Assembly (NCBI GenBank): GCA_934635385.1
Contig: CAKTZI010000011.1
Span: 22,414-86,413 of the forward strand
Reading direction: 5' to 3'
DNA from: an uncultured Kiritimatiellota bacterium
GTDB lineage: Bacteria > Verrucomicrobiota > Kiritimatiellia > RFP12 > UBA1067
Length of the DNA: 64,000 bases
Shown here: piece after piece, positions 50,159 through 57,933 of the stretch
Layout: each line of letters begins with the position of its first letter
Position numbering within the stretch: position 1 is the first letter of the stretch
Position numbers and translations under genes: made by a program
Notes under the pieces: model-generated
Seen by the model: the letters and a program-made list of their open reading frames with translations, nothing else
What the model was told of the DNA's origin: nothing
The model's database searches: none

Positions 50159-52666
50159 TCACTTGTTCAATGTCGTGTGGCTGCCGCGTTTGATCAAGAC
50201 GGCGAGGACGGCGATGTCGGCTGGGTTCACGCCGGGTATGCGGCTTGCCTGTGCGAGCGTTTCGGGACGGAATTTCTTCAGTTTCTCACGGCTCTCATAG
50301 CGCACAGCCAAGCACTTGTCATAGTCGAGCCATTTCGGAATGACGAGTGCTTCGTCCTTCTTGGCTCGTTCAGCCGCTTTCTCCTCCTGCTCAATGTACG
50401 GTGCATAATGACGCATAATCATAACTTCTCGGTCAATTCGAGAAAGGCCGTTGAGATTGGTTGGCGTGAAAGGAGTTGTAATGGGATGGCTCACACGGAG
50501 GCACGGAGACACGGAGGTTTTTAACATTGAAGACACGAAAACGTCACTTGCGGGCACGAATTTCGTGTCTGAATGTCCGTTTCTTCTATTTTCGTGTTTA
50601 TCACATTCTCTTACAAAATTCTCCGTGCCTCCGTGCCTCCGTGTGAGGCTTTCATTTTTATTGAGCCTTGTCAAAATCTCCTGATACTCTTCTTCTATCG
50701 CATCAAGCGTTTCCTTCGACAGAATGCCAATGCGCTTGGCCGCAGACAGCAATCGATAGTAGGCATTGTCCTGACGCAGGATGAGACGTCGTTCGGCACG
50801 GCTCGTGAACATACGGTACGGCTCGTCCGTGCCCTTCGTGACAAGATCGTCAATCATGACGCCAATGTAGGCATCCTGTCGGCTGAGAACGAGCGGCTCT
50901 TCGCCTTTGACCTTCAATGCGGCATTGATGCCCGCCATGAGGCCCTGCGCGGCCGCTTCTTCGTAGCCCGTCGTGCCGTTGATCTGTCCGGCGAAGAAAA
51001 GACTGGGAATGCGCTTCGATTCGAGCGTGTGTGTCAGCTCGCGTGCATCGATGCTGTCGTATTCGATGGCATAGGCGTAGGCGAGAAAATCGGCATGTTC
51101 AAGTCCGGCAATCGAATGCACCATCTCTTCCTGTACCTTTTCGGGTAGCGAACAGCTCAAGCCGTTCGGATAGATGACCGTGCCGTCCTTGTCCTCAGGT
51201 TCGAGAATGACGTGGTGCTGATGGGCTTCGGCGAAGCGTACGATCTTGTCCTCAATGCTCGGACAGTACCGAACACCCGTTCCGACGATTTTTCCGCTAT
51301 AGAGAGCCGAAACCGCGAGGTGGTCACGGATGATTTGGTGTGTCTTGTCGTTTGTATGTGTCATCCAACACGGCAACTCCGGCAAATTGTTCCACGTGGA
51401 ACAACTTGGGAATGCCTGCGGCGCTGAACGCGGAGAAGACGGAGAGGCGGAGACGCGGAGTTTCAGTTCAGATACACTCTCCAAATCATCTCCGTGTCTC
51501 TCATTCTCCATTCCCTCCGCGTTAAGCGACAGCAACCCGGTCGAACAGGGAGAAGCCTGCGGCGCTGAACACGGAGAAAACGAAGAGGCAGAGGTGCGGA
51601 GTCTCGGATCTGGTGCTTCATCCTTTAAAGAAACTTCATCTCTTCCATTCTCCTTTATCTTCGTGTTAAGCGTCGCAGACCTCTCTCGCTCTCCCTCGCT
51701 CCGTGTCAATCCGTGATAATCCGTGGCCAACTCACACGGAGGCACGGAGGCACGGAGGTTTGTCGGGTTGTCTACAGTTTCTCCGTGCCTTCCATTCTCC
51801 CTCACCTCCGTGTTCAGCGTCGCAGACATCTCTCCCTCGCTCTCAATCCGTGCCAATCCGTGATAATCCGTGGCTAAAAAAGTGTGTTCCACGTGGAACA
51901 ATGGGCGAGGGGTGGCGCCATCTTGTCGCTGGCAGACGCTGAAATCACAGCTTGAAGCCTTGAGACGCGGTGGCGTACCTGTCTTCAGGCGAATCAGCTC
52001 GAAACCAAGAGCTGAAAGGCTCTCTGAAAGCTGATTGACGGCGGGGCGTCCGTCGCCGCCGCTTTCGCGGCACTGGTCGCCGATCCAAACGCGGCCGCGC
52101 AGGGCCGTGCCGCTCGTAATGACGACGGTTCGCGCGGTGAGTGTGCCGTGACATTCCGTTTTCACGGAATGCACGGGATAGAGAACTGGTGTTAAATCAG
52201 CGTTTAGTTTGGCTGACGATTGGCTGGTTTGAAATGAATCAGCGTTTTGTCTAATGAGTTTTGAAGGCTGCCCGACTTCAATACCGATCACGGCATCTTC
52301 GAGAACGGTCAGGTTGGGTTGCGCGGCGATGACGGCTTGCATACGCGCGGCGTATTCCCTCTTTGCGCATTGGCAGCGCGTCGCCCAGACGGCGGGGCCT
52401 CGGCTCAGGTTGAGAATCTTCGCCTGAAGGGCGGTGGCATCCGCGTTCTTGCCCATTTCGCCGCCCAGCGCGTCGAGCTCGCAGACGAGGTGGCTCTTGG
52501 CCAAGCCGCCGATGGACGGGTTGCAGGGCATGCGCGCAATGGCATCTGCACGGGAGGTGACGAGAAGAGTCGACACGTTCATGCGCGCCGCCGCAAGGGC
52601 GGCTTCGGCGCCGGCATGTCCGCCGCCCACGACAATGACGTCAAACTGTGACTGTAAAAAAGACAT
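50159..52666 (-). CDS. mnmG: tRNA modification enzyme MnmG, expanded by in-frame repeat inserts
   Basis: An 835-residue MnmG (GidA), the FAD-dependent partner of MnmE; normal length is about 620-650. VVGGGHAGAEAALAAARM is the FAD loop, LKTGTPPRLKASSCDFS the conserved substrate region, CPSIEDKIVRFAE and YEEAAAQGLMAGINAAL later core motifs. Two blocks are foreign: residues about 261-421 (DNA 51404..51884) and about 669-726 (DNA 50489..50660), made of CTCCGTG- and ATCCGTG-type repeats. The frame stays open throughout. The conserved core seems complete if the inserts are looped out. I start at the ATG 52666 because TATAAT lies exactly 6 bases before it and family similarity begins there. Confidence 0.92.
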   Translation of the reverse strand: MSFLQSQFDVIVVGGGHAGAEAALAAARMNVSTLLVTSRADAIARMPCNPSIGGLAKSHLVCELDALGGEMGKNADATALQAKILNLSRGPAVWATRCQCAKREYAARMQAVIAAQPNLTVLEDAVIGIEVGQPSKLIRQNADSFQTSQSSAKLNADLTPVLYPVHSVKTECHGTLTARTVVITSGTALRGRVWIGDQCRESGGDGRPAVNQLSESLSALGFELIRLKTGTPPRLKASSCDFSVCQRQDGATPRPLFHVEHTFLATDYHGLARIESEGEMSATLNTEVRENGRHGETVDNPTNLRASVPPCELATDYHGLTRSEGERERSATLNTKIKENGRDEVSLKDEAPDPRLRTSASSFSPCSAPQASPCSTGLLSLNAEGMENERHGDDLESVSELKLRVSASPSSPRSAPQAFPSCSTWNNLPELPCWMTHTNDKTHQIIRDHLAVSALYSGKIVGTGVRYCPSIEDKIVRFAEAHQHHVILEPEDKDGTVIYPNGLSCSLPEKVQEEMVHSIAGLEHADFLAYAYAIEYDSIDARELTHTLESKRIPSLFFAGQINGTTGYEEAAAQGLMAGINAALKVKGEEPLVLSRQDAYIGVMIDDLVTKGTDEPYRMFTSRAERRLILRQDNAYYRLLSAAKRIGILSKETLDAIEEEYQEILTRLNKNESLTRRHGGTENFVRECDKHENRRNGHSDTKFVPASDVFVSSMLKTSVSPCLRVSHPITTPFTPTNLNGLSRIDREVMIMRHYAPYIEQEEKAAERAKKDEALVIPKWLDYDKCLAVRYESREKLKKFRPETLAQASRIPGVNPADIAVLAVLIKRGSHTTLNK
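50489..50660. repeat. CTCCGTG/ACACGAAA palindromic insert in mnmG (C-terminal)
   Basis: Outer arms CACACGGAGGCACGGAGACA and CTCCGTGCCTCCGTGCCTCC are near-perfect complements. Inside is a second pair built from AAGACACGAAAACGTC and TTTTCGTGTTTATC, so two repeat types are nested. It encodes about 57 in-frame residues between NKNES and HPITT. Confidence 0.8.
51388..51403. other. parS-like site 1, TGTTCCACGTGGAACA
   Basis: A perfect 16-base palindrome matching the ParB-binding parS consensus (TGTTnCACGTGnAACA). parS sites commonly lie near the origin and near gidA/mnmG; here the site is inside the gene. Confidence 0.75.
51404..51884. repeat. Tandem array of palindromic elements inside mnmG, between two parS-like sites
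   Basis: Contains two copies of the element GCCTGCGGCGCTGAAC...GTTAAGCG (51414..51536 and 51555..51680) and then an ATCCGTG-type palindrome around a further CTCCGTG element (51700..51878). The copies are joined by the linker AGCAACCCGGTCGAACAGG, also present in the thiN-folK gene tail. The array keeps the frame and encodes about 160 residues. Confidence 0.8.
51885..51900. other. parS-like site 2, identical to site 1
   Basis: The same 16-base palindrome, 497 bases from the first. The two copies are read in different frames of mnmG. The array between them suggests either an insertion with duplication of the site or two independent parS sites. Confidence 0.75.
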
Positions 52667-52672
52667 GGTGAA

Positions 52673-52678
52673 ATTATA
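52673..52678 (-). promoter_or_regulatory. -10 box TATAAT of mnmG, leaderless arrangement
   Basis: Minus-strand TATAAT (TGCTATAAT, extended -10) is followed by 6 bases and the mnmG ATG at 52666. No Shine-Dalgarno is present. Confidence 0.55.
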
Positions 52679-52895
52679 GCACACTTGACGCTGATTTGTG
52701 AACAGAAAATATTTTAATGTTATGAGACGTTGAAAATTCATTTTTACGTGATTTTAGTTAAAAACATCAATTTTTGAAAGATAACCGTTTTGTCAAGAGG
52801 AAAGATGTAAAATCATGTCTACACTTATTGAAAAGTTATCAACATTCACGACCAACTTGCCCATTTTCACCGATTTATGCTATACTTCTTCACAC

Positions 52896-53753
52896 TTGAA
52901 AGTCATCTTCCTATTTATTGATGGTGTCGGCCTCGCCCGACCTTCGCCGGAGAACCCGCTGAACGCAGAGGTTTGTCCGACGCTGTGGCGTTTGATCAAA
53001 TGCCATGGCAAGCCGATTGACGCCTGTTTGGGCGTGGAAGGCGTGCCGCAGTCCGCGACGGGTCAGGCGACGATGTTCACGGGTGTCAACTGCGCGCAGG
53101 CGATGGGACGGCACTGCGAGGGCTTTCCCGGTCTCGAGCTGCGAAAGATCGTCACGCGCGACAACCTCTTCCTCGAACTGGCGAAGCGCGGGCGGCGCGT
53201 GAAGTTCGCCGATGCCTATCTCGTCGATTCGGCGGACGAGCTGGCGGATCGCCGCTTCAAGTCGGTGACGACCGTGATGGCCCTCACGCGGTCGGAGTCG
53301 ATCTCGACGGTCGGCGACCTCATGAACGACAACGCGGTGCTGCAGGACCTGACGCGCGAGACCATCCAGGATCGCTACCCCGACATCCCGGTCATTCCGC
53401 CGCAGCGCGCGGCCGAGCATCTGTTCCGCCTCGCGCGCGCGAACGACCTCACGCTCTACGAGTTCTTCCAGACGGACGTGTCGGGCCATTCGATGGACTA
53501 CGCGCGCGCGTGTGCGGTGCTGCGTACCTACGACCGCTTCCTCGCCGCGCTCGTGCGCTGCACGGAGGCGGCGGGCCTCACGCTCGTGATGACGGCGGAT
53601 CACGGGAACATCGAGGCCCTCGGCGAACGCGGCCACACGCGCAACCCCGTGCCGTTCATCGCCTACGGCCCGCGCGAGAAGTTTCTGCGCGACCGCGTCG
53701 CGTCGCTCATTGACGTGACCCCGGCCCTGCTTGCGGCCTTCGACAGTTTGTGA
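52896..53753 (+). CDS. Metalloenzyme-superfamily (alkaline phosphatase/iPGM-like) protein
   Basis: About 285 residues of the alkaline phosphatase/phosphoglycerate mutase (iPGM) metalloenzyme fold. VIFLFIDGVG holds the first metal ligand Asp, QSATGQATMFTG the catalytic Ser/Thr region, TDVSGHSMDYARA and MTADHGNIEALGERGHTRNP the remaining metal ligands. The protein is short compared with iPGM (about 510) and lacks its second domain. The substrate could be a phosphomonoester such as a phosphonopyruvate- or pentose-type compound, unknown. I prefer the TTG at 52896, where the fold starts and a TATACT lies 9 bases before; an ATG at 52815 would add 27 residues unlike the family. Confidence 0.7.
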   Translation: MKVIFLFIDGVGLARPSPENPLNAEVCPTLWRLIKCHGKPIDACLGVEGVPQSATGQATMFTGVNCAQAMGRHCEGFPGLELRKIVTRDNLFLELAKRGRRVKFADAYLVDSADELADRRFKSVTTVMALTRSESISTVGDLMNDNAVLQDLTRETIQDRYPDIPVIPPQRAAEHLFRLARANDLTLYEFFQTDVSGHSMDYARACAVLRTYDRFLAALVRCTEAAGLTLVMTADHGNIEALGERGHTRNPVPFIAYGPREKFLRDRVASLIDVTPALLAAFDSL

Positions 53754-53841
53754 TACAATGCCGCTGATGTCCTTTTACCGTTTACGACTCGACAAGACAA
53801 CCCAAAACAACAAAACACAAAGAAAGTAAGGAAAACTGAAT

Positions 53842-55275
53842 ATGGCCTGTTCCTGTGGCAAGAATCATTGCGGTGGCGAGGGCGGTTGCGCGTGCGACCA
53901 CTCCGCGTTCCTGGCGCCGATGAGCGCGCTCTGGCAAATCTACGACGGCATTGACTCGAAGGCGAACGCCCAGGTCGTCGCCATCGCGTGGGAGCGCGAG
54001 GACGGCAAGGTGTTCCGCTACGACCTGCCGATCCCGAAGCGGCTCGACCCGCAGGCGACGCAGTTCGTCTCGCATGTCGTCGAGCGCATCGCGAAGTTCA
54101 TCGTCTGGTCGGCCGGCGGCTGGAAGCTCTACCTCGCCGGCCCCGACGCGATCGTGAAGCCCGTCGCGAAAGCCTACACGAAGAAGGGCGCGCGCGCGTT
54201 CGACTACGACTTCTTCACGTCCATCTACGGGCGTCCCGTCGAGGCGGTCATCGTGCCGCTCGCGAAGATGCCGGAGTTTCACGAGAAGACGTCCGTCGTC
54301 AAGACGGTGGCGGACGGTTGCCGCATTGGCTTTGACCTCGGCGCGTCCGACTTCAAGATCTCCGCGCTCAACAGGGGCAAGGTCGTCTTCTCGAAGGAGT
54401 TCCCGTGGGATCCGCGCAACAATGCCGACCCCGAATACCACTACGCGATGCTGACGAACGGCCTCAAGGAGGCGGCCGCGTCGCTGCCGCGCGTCGATGC
54501 GATCGGCGGCTCGACGGCCGGCGTCCTCGTCGGCCAGAAGCTCGGCATCTCCTCGCTCCTGCGCGCGGTCAAGGAGAAGAACCCGAAGAAGTTCTCGGAG
54601 GCGCAGAACCTGTTCTTCCGCATCGAGAAGGACTGGGGCGTGCCGTTCGCGATCTATAACGACGGCGACGTGACCGCGCTCGCCGGCATGATCACGATGA
54701 ACAGGAAGGGCATCCTCGGCGTCGCGATGGGCTCGTCGGAGGCCGTCGGCTACGTCGACCCGAAGGGCGCGATGACGGGGCGCATCAGCGAGCTCGCGTT
54801 CGCGCCGGTCGACTTCAACCCATGCGCGCCGAGGGACGAGTGGTCGGGCGACGCGGGCGTCGGCGCGATGGCGTTCTCTCAGCAGGCCGTCAACGGACTC
54901 GCCGAGAAGCACGGCTTCAAGTTCCCGAAGGCGATGAAGCTGCCGGAGCGCCTGAAGGTCGTGCAGGCCGCGATGGAGAAAGGCGACGCGAAGGCCCTCA
55001 AGGTCTACGTCCAGATCGGCCGCTTCCTCGCGCACGCGATTCCGTGGTACAACGAGTTCTACGACTACGAGAACATGATGATCCTCGGCCGCGTGACCTC
55101 CGGCCTCGGCGGCGAGATCATCCTCGAGACGGCGAAGGCGCTGCTGAAGGACGTCTACCCCGAATGGGACGAGAAGATCGACATCTTCATGCCCGACGAG
55201 AAGGCGCGCCGCCTCGGACAGTCCGTCGCCGCCGCGCAGATTCCCGTCATCAAGAAGGGCGGGAAGCGGAAGTGA
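53842..55275 (+). CDS. ROK-like sugar kinase-fold protein with a Cys-rich N-terminus
   Basis: A 477-residue protein. The first 20 residues are Cys-rich (MACSCGKNHCGGEGGCACDH), unusual for this fold. A novel domain follows (residues 25-155), then an ASKHA/ROK-type ATPase core: RIGFDLGASDFKISALNRGK near residue 160 is phosphate loop 1, AIGGSTAGVLVGQKL near 220 and ILGVAMGSSEAVGYVD near 295 are later loops. ROK proteins are sugar kinases or repressors. Whether it has kinase activity is uncertain. AAGGAAAACTGAAT precedes the ATG. Confidence 0.6.
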   Translation: MACSCGKNHCGGEGGCACDHSAFLAPMSALWQIYDGIDSKANAQVVAIAWEREDGKVFRYDLPIPKRLDPQATQFVSHVVERIAKFIVWSAGGWKLYLAGPDAIVKPVAKAYTKKGARAFDYDFFTSIYGRPVEAVIVPLAKMPEFHEKTSVVKTVADGCRIGFDLGASDFKISALNRGKVVFSKEFPWDPRNNADPEYHYAMLTNGLKEAAASLPRVDAIGGSTAGVLVGQKLGISSLLRAVKEKNPKKFSEAQNLFFRIEKDWGVPFAIYNDGDVTALAGMITMNRKGILGVAMGSSEAVGYVDPKGAMTGRISELAFAPVDFNPCAPRDEWSGDAGVGAMAFSQQAVNGLAEKHGFKFPKAMKLPERLKVVQAAMEKGDAKALKVYVQIGRFLAHAIPWYNEFYDYENMMILGRVTSGLGGEIILETAKALLKDVYPEWDEKIDIFMPDEKARRLGQSVAAAQIPVIKKGGKRK

Positions 55276-55787
55276 GTCGCGGCGCGGCGAATGCGTGCCG
55301 CATTGAGCTCGCGGGATCCCTGCCGTGTGCGCTGGGCTTGGCAAAAGCCGATCTTCGGCGTGCGGCGGCGTTCTTCGCCGCGCGAAGCGCGTCGCGCCTC
55401 GGTGTGCCGTTTCGCGCGGTCACGGTGATTTTGCAGGACGATGCGTCTTCCGCCGAAGTCCACTTGGCGATCAACGGCGTGGCGGGTGCGACGGACGTCG
55501 TCACGCAGCGCTACGATGCGCTGCCGGGCGAGGCGCCGGGCGTCTATGGCGAGCTTTACGTCAACGCCGACCAGGCCCTGCGCGCCGCGCCGCGCCGTCG
55601 CGGCTGGAGCGCGGCGAAGGAGCTGCTGCTCTACGTCGCGCACGGCATGGATCACCTGTCGGGCGCGGACGACGCGGAGCCGGCGGACTATGCGCGCATG
55701 CGCCGCCGCGAGCTGGCGTGGCTGAAGGCGATTCGCGTGACCGCTCCACGCTCGACTGCCACGCACAGCGGCGCGTTTTTGGTATAA
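55272..55787 (+). CDS. ybeY: YbeY-like endoribonuclease with altered metal motif
   Basis: A 171-residue protein of the YbeY family (rRNA maturation and quality control). VYGELYVNADQA and KELLLYVAHGMDHLSGADD match the family, but the metal motif HGxxHLxGxDH ends ADD, so the third His is replaced by Asp. The start is GTG at 55272, overlapping the previous stop (GTGA) by four bases. The stop TAA lies inside the TATAAT promoter of the downstream riboswitch. Confidence 0.75.
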   Translation: MSRGAANACRIELAGSLPCALGLAKADLRRAAAFFAARSASRLGVPFRAVTVILQDDASSAEVHLAINGVAGATDVVTQRYDALPGEAPGVYGELYVNADQALRAAPRRRGWSAAKELLLYVAHGMDHLSGADDAEPADYARMRRRELAWLKAIRVTAPRSTATHSGAFLV

Positions 55788-55788
55788 T
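55783..55788 (+). promoter_or_regulatory. -10 box TATAAT for the glycine riboswitch transcript
   Basis: TTTTTGGTATAATATGC: TATAAT overlaps the ybeY-like stop codon, so the transcript begins near 55795. No clear -35 was seen. Confidence 0.55.
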
Positions 55789-55796
55789 ATGCAGAA

Positions 55797-55905
55797 TTAT
55801 CGCGCAAGCGGGTCCGGAGAAGCTTCGCAACGGTGCGAAGTGCCGAAGGTGTAACTCCCCGAAAGGGTCGGGGACGATCTCTCAGGCAAAAGGACGGAAA
55901 GGCAA
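55797..55905 (+). ncRNA. Glycine riboswitch (single visible aptamer)
   Basis: The core matches the glycine aptamer: GGTCCGGAGAAGC, GTGCCGAAGGTGTAAC, GGGTCGGGGACGAT and the hallmark CTCTCAGGCAAAAGGACGG. Stems CTTCGCA/TGCGAAG and CTCCCCG/CGGGGA are visible. It lies directly before a sodium:alanine/glycine symporter and should switch it on with glycine. Confidence 0.88.
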
Positions 55906-55914
55906 GACAAAACA

Positions 55915-57450
55915 ATGATGCAGGCGGCCACATGGCTGGATACGTTCACGGACTACGTGAACTTGGTTGACGACAAGGTCTGGGGAACTTCGTTCGAGAT
56001 CGGCGGGTTTCCGGTTCCCCTCCTGATTATCCTGATCCTCTTCGGCGGAATCTGGCTCACGGTCCGCCTCGGCGGCATGCAGTTCGTCCAGCTGCCGCGC
56101 GCGCTCAAGTACATGTTCCGGAACGAGAAGGTCGAGCATGGCGCGAAGGGCGAGGTCACGAGCTTCGGCGCGCTCTGCACCGCGCTCTCGGCGACGATCG
56201 GCACGGGCAACATCGTCGGCGTCGCGACGGCCTACGTCGCGGGCGGACCCGGCGCGATCTTCTGGATGTGGCTCGCTGCGCTCTTCGGCATGGCGACGAA
56301 GTACTCCGAGGGCCTCCTGGCCGTCAAGTACCGCGAGCACGACGAGGCGACCGGCCACGTGCTCGGCGGGCCGTTCTACTACATCGAGCGCGGCATGGGC
56401 CCGAAGTGGAAGTGGCTCGCGTGCGTGTTCGCGTTCTTCGGCTGCTGCGTCGGCCTCTTCGGCATCGGCACGTTCTCGCAGGTGAACTCGATCTGCGGCT
56501 CGTTCAACACGTTCTTCAAGAGCTACATCGACACGGCGGACGTCCATAACTTCACGGTGTTCGGCAACAGCTACTCGTGTGCGACGATATTCGGCTCGAT
56601 CCTGCTGGCGTTCATGGTCGGCATGGTCGTGATCGGGGGCCTGAAGCGCATCGCGAAGGTGAGCGAGAAGGTGATTCCGCTCATGGTCATCCTCTACGTC
56701 GCGTTCTCGCTCCTCCTCGTCTTCTGCAACCTCGGCAAGATCCCGTCGGCGATCGCGACGATCGTGCAGTCGGCGTTCGGCCTTCAGGCGGCGGCGGGCG
56801 GCGCGCTCGGCGCGATCATCGCGGCGATGCAGAAGGGCATCGCGCGCGGCATCTTCTCGAACGAGGCGGGCCTCGGCTCCGCCCCGATCGCGGCGGCGGC
56901 CGCGCAGACGAAGGAACCCGTGCGCCAGGGCCTCGTCTCGATGACGGGAACCTTCCTCGACACGATCATCGTCTGCTCGATGACGGGCCTCGCCCTCACG
57001 ATGACGAACCAGCCGATCTCGGCCGAGTCGTTCAAGGGCGTGTCCGAGCTCTACTGCGCGAGCGCCGCGACCGGCGCCGAGGCCACGATGAAGGCATTCG
57101 CCGTCGGCATCCCGTTCCTGCCGGCGATCGTGACGGACGCGCTCGTGATGGTCTCGCTCGTCCTCTTCGGCTTCACGACGATCCTCGGCTGGGACTACTA
57201 CTCGGAGCGCTGCCTCGAATACCTGACGAACGGCCGGATGGGCCCCGTCTACGTCTACCGCTGGCTCTACATCCTCGCCGTCTTCATCGGGCCGTACATG
57301 ACGATCTCGGCGGTGTGGGGCATTGCGGACATCTTCAACGGCCTCATGGCCGTGCCGAACATGATCGCGCTGCTCGCGCTTTCGGGCGTCGTCGCGGCGG
57401 AGACGAAGATCTACTTCAAGCGGCTCAAGGCCGGCGAGATCACGGAATAG
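55915..57450 (+). CDS. Sodium:alanine/glycine symporter (AGCS family)
   Basis: A 511-residue inner membrane transporter with about 10-11 helices. GTGNIVGVATAYVAGGPGAI (near residue 97) and NEAGLGSAPIAAAAAQTKEP (near 318) are the two diagnostic AGCS signatures, and GWDYYSERCLEYLT is the usual later motif. It imports alanine or glycine with Na+. The riboswitch upstream points to glycine as substrate. The start is the first of two ATGs at 55915. The cinA gene follows after 12 bases. Confidence 0.93.
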   Translation: MMQAATWLDTFTDYVNLVDDKVWGTSFEIGGFPVPLLIILILFGGIWLTVRLGGMQFVQLPRALKYMFRNEKVEHGAKGEVTSFGALCTALSATIGTGNIVGVATAYVAGGPGAIFWMWLAALFGMATKYSEGLLAVKYREHDEATGHVLGGPFYYIERGMGPKWKWLACVFAFFGCCVGLFGIGTFSQVNSICGSFNTFFKSYIDTADVHNFTVFGNSYSCATIFGSILLAFMVGMVVIGGLKRIAKVSEKVIPLMVILYVAFSLLLVFCNLGKIPSAIATIVQSAFGLQAAAGGALGAIIAAMQKGIARGIFSNEAGLGSAPIAAAAAQTKEPVRQGLVSMTGTFLDTIIVCSMTGLALTMTNQPISAESFKGVSELYCASAATGAEATMKAFAVGIPFLPAIVTDALVMVSLVLFGFTTILGWDYYSERCLEYLTNGRMGPVYVYRWLYILAVFIGPYMTISAVWGIADIFNGLMAVPNMIALLALSGVVAAETKIYFKRLKAGEITE

Positions 57451-57462
57451 GCCCGGCAGGCG

Positions 57463-57933
57463 ATGACCGTTGCGGACAGACTGGTCGCGCTCCTGAAGGC
57501 GCAGGGACTGACGTGCGCGACGGCCGAAAGCTGCACAGGCGGCGGCGTGGGGGCGGCGATCACCGCCGTCCCCGGCTCCAGCGCGGTCTTCCTCGGCGGC
57601 GTCATCTCCTACGCGAACGCGGTCAAGCGGGACGTCCTCGGCGTGTCGCCGGCGACGCTGGAGACGGTCGGCGCGGTCTCGCCCGAAACGGCCGCGCAGA
57701 TGGCGGACGGTGCGCGACGGCTCCTGAAGGCGGATCTCGCCGTTTCCGTGACGGGCATCGCCGGGCCGGACGGCGGGAGCGCGGCGAAGCCGGTCGGCCT
57801 CGTCTGGTTCGGCCTCGCGACGAGGGACGGCGTGCGCACGGAGAAGGCGATCTTCGCGGGCGACCGCGCGGCCGTGCGCGTTCAGTCCGTCACGCACGCG
57901 CTCGGCATGCTGACGGTGGGAGCGTCCGCATGA
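57463..57933 (+). CDS. pncC: CinA C-terminal domain, nicotinamide-nucleotide amidohydrolase
   Basis: A 156-residue stand-alone CinA_C domain. ATAESCTGGGVGAAITAVPG, FLGGVISYANAVKRDVLGVS and VSVTGIAGPDGGSAAKPVGL are the family motifs. It deamidates nicotinamide mononucleotide in NAD recycling. It sits between the symporter and the thiN-folK fusion and overlaps the latter by 4 bases (ATGA). Confidence 0.9.
   Translation: MTVADRLVALLKAQGLTCATAESCTGGGVGAAITAVPGSSAVFLGGVISYANAVKRDVLGVSPATLETVGAVSPETAAQMADGARRLLKADLAVSVTGIAGPDGGSAAKPVGLVWFGLATRDGVRTEKAIFAGDRAAVRVQSVTHALGMLTVGASA

Noticed and set aside
51404..51884. A CRISPR array in mnmG
   Set aside because: The units are palindromes of unequal length with related, not unique, spacers, and no cas gene is in the window.
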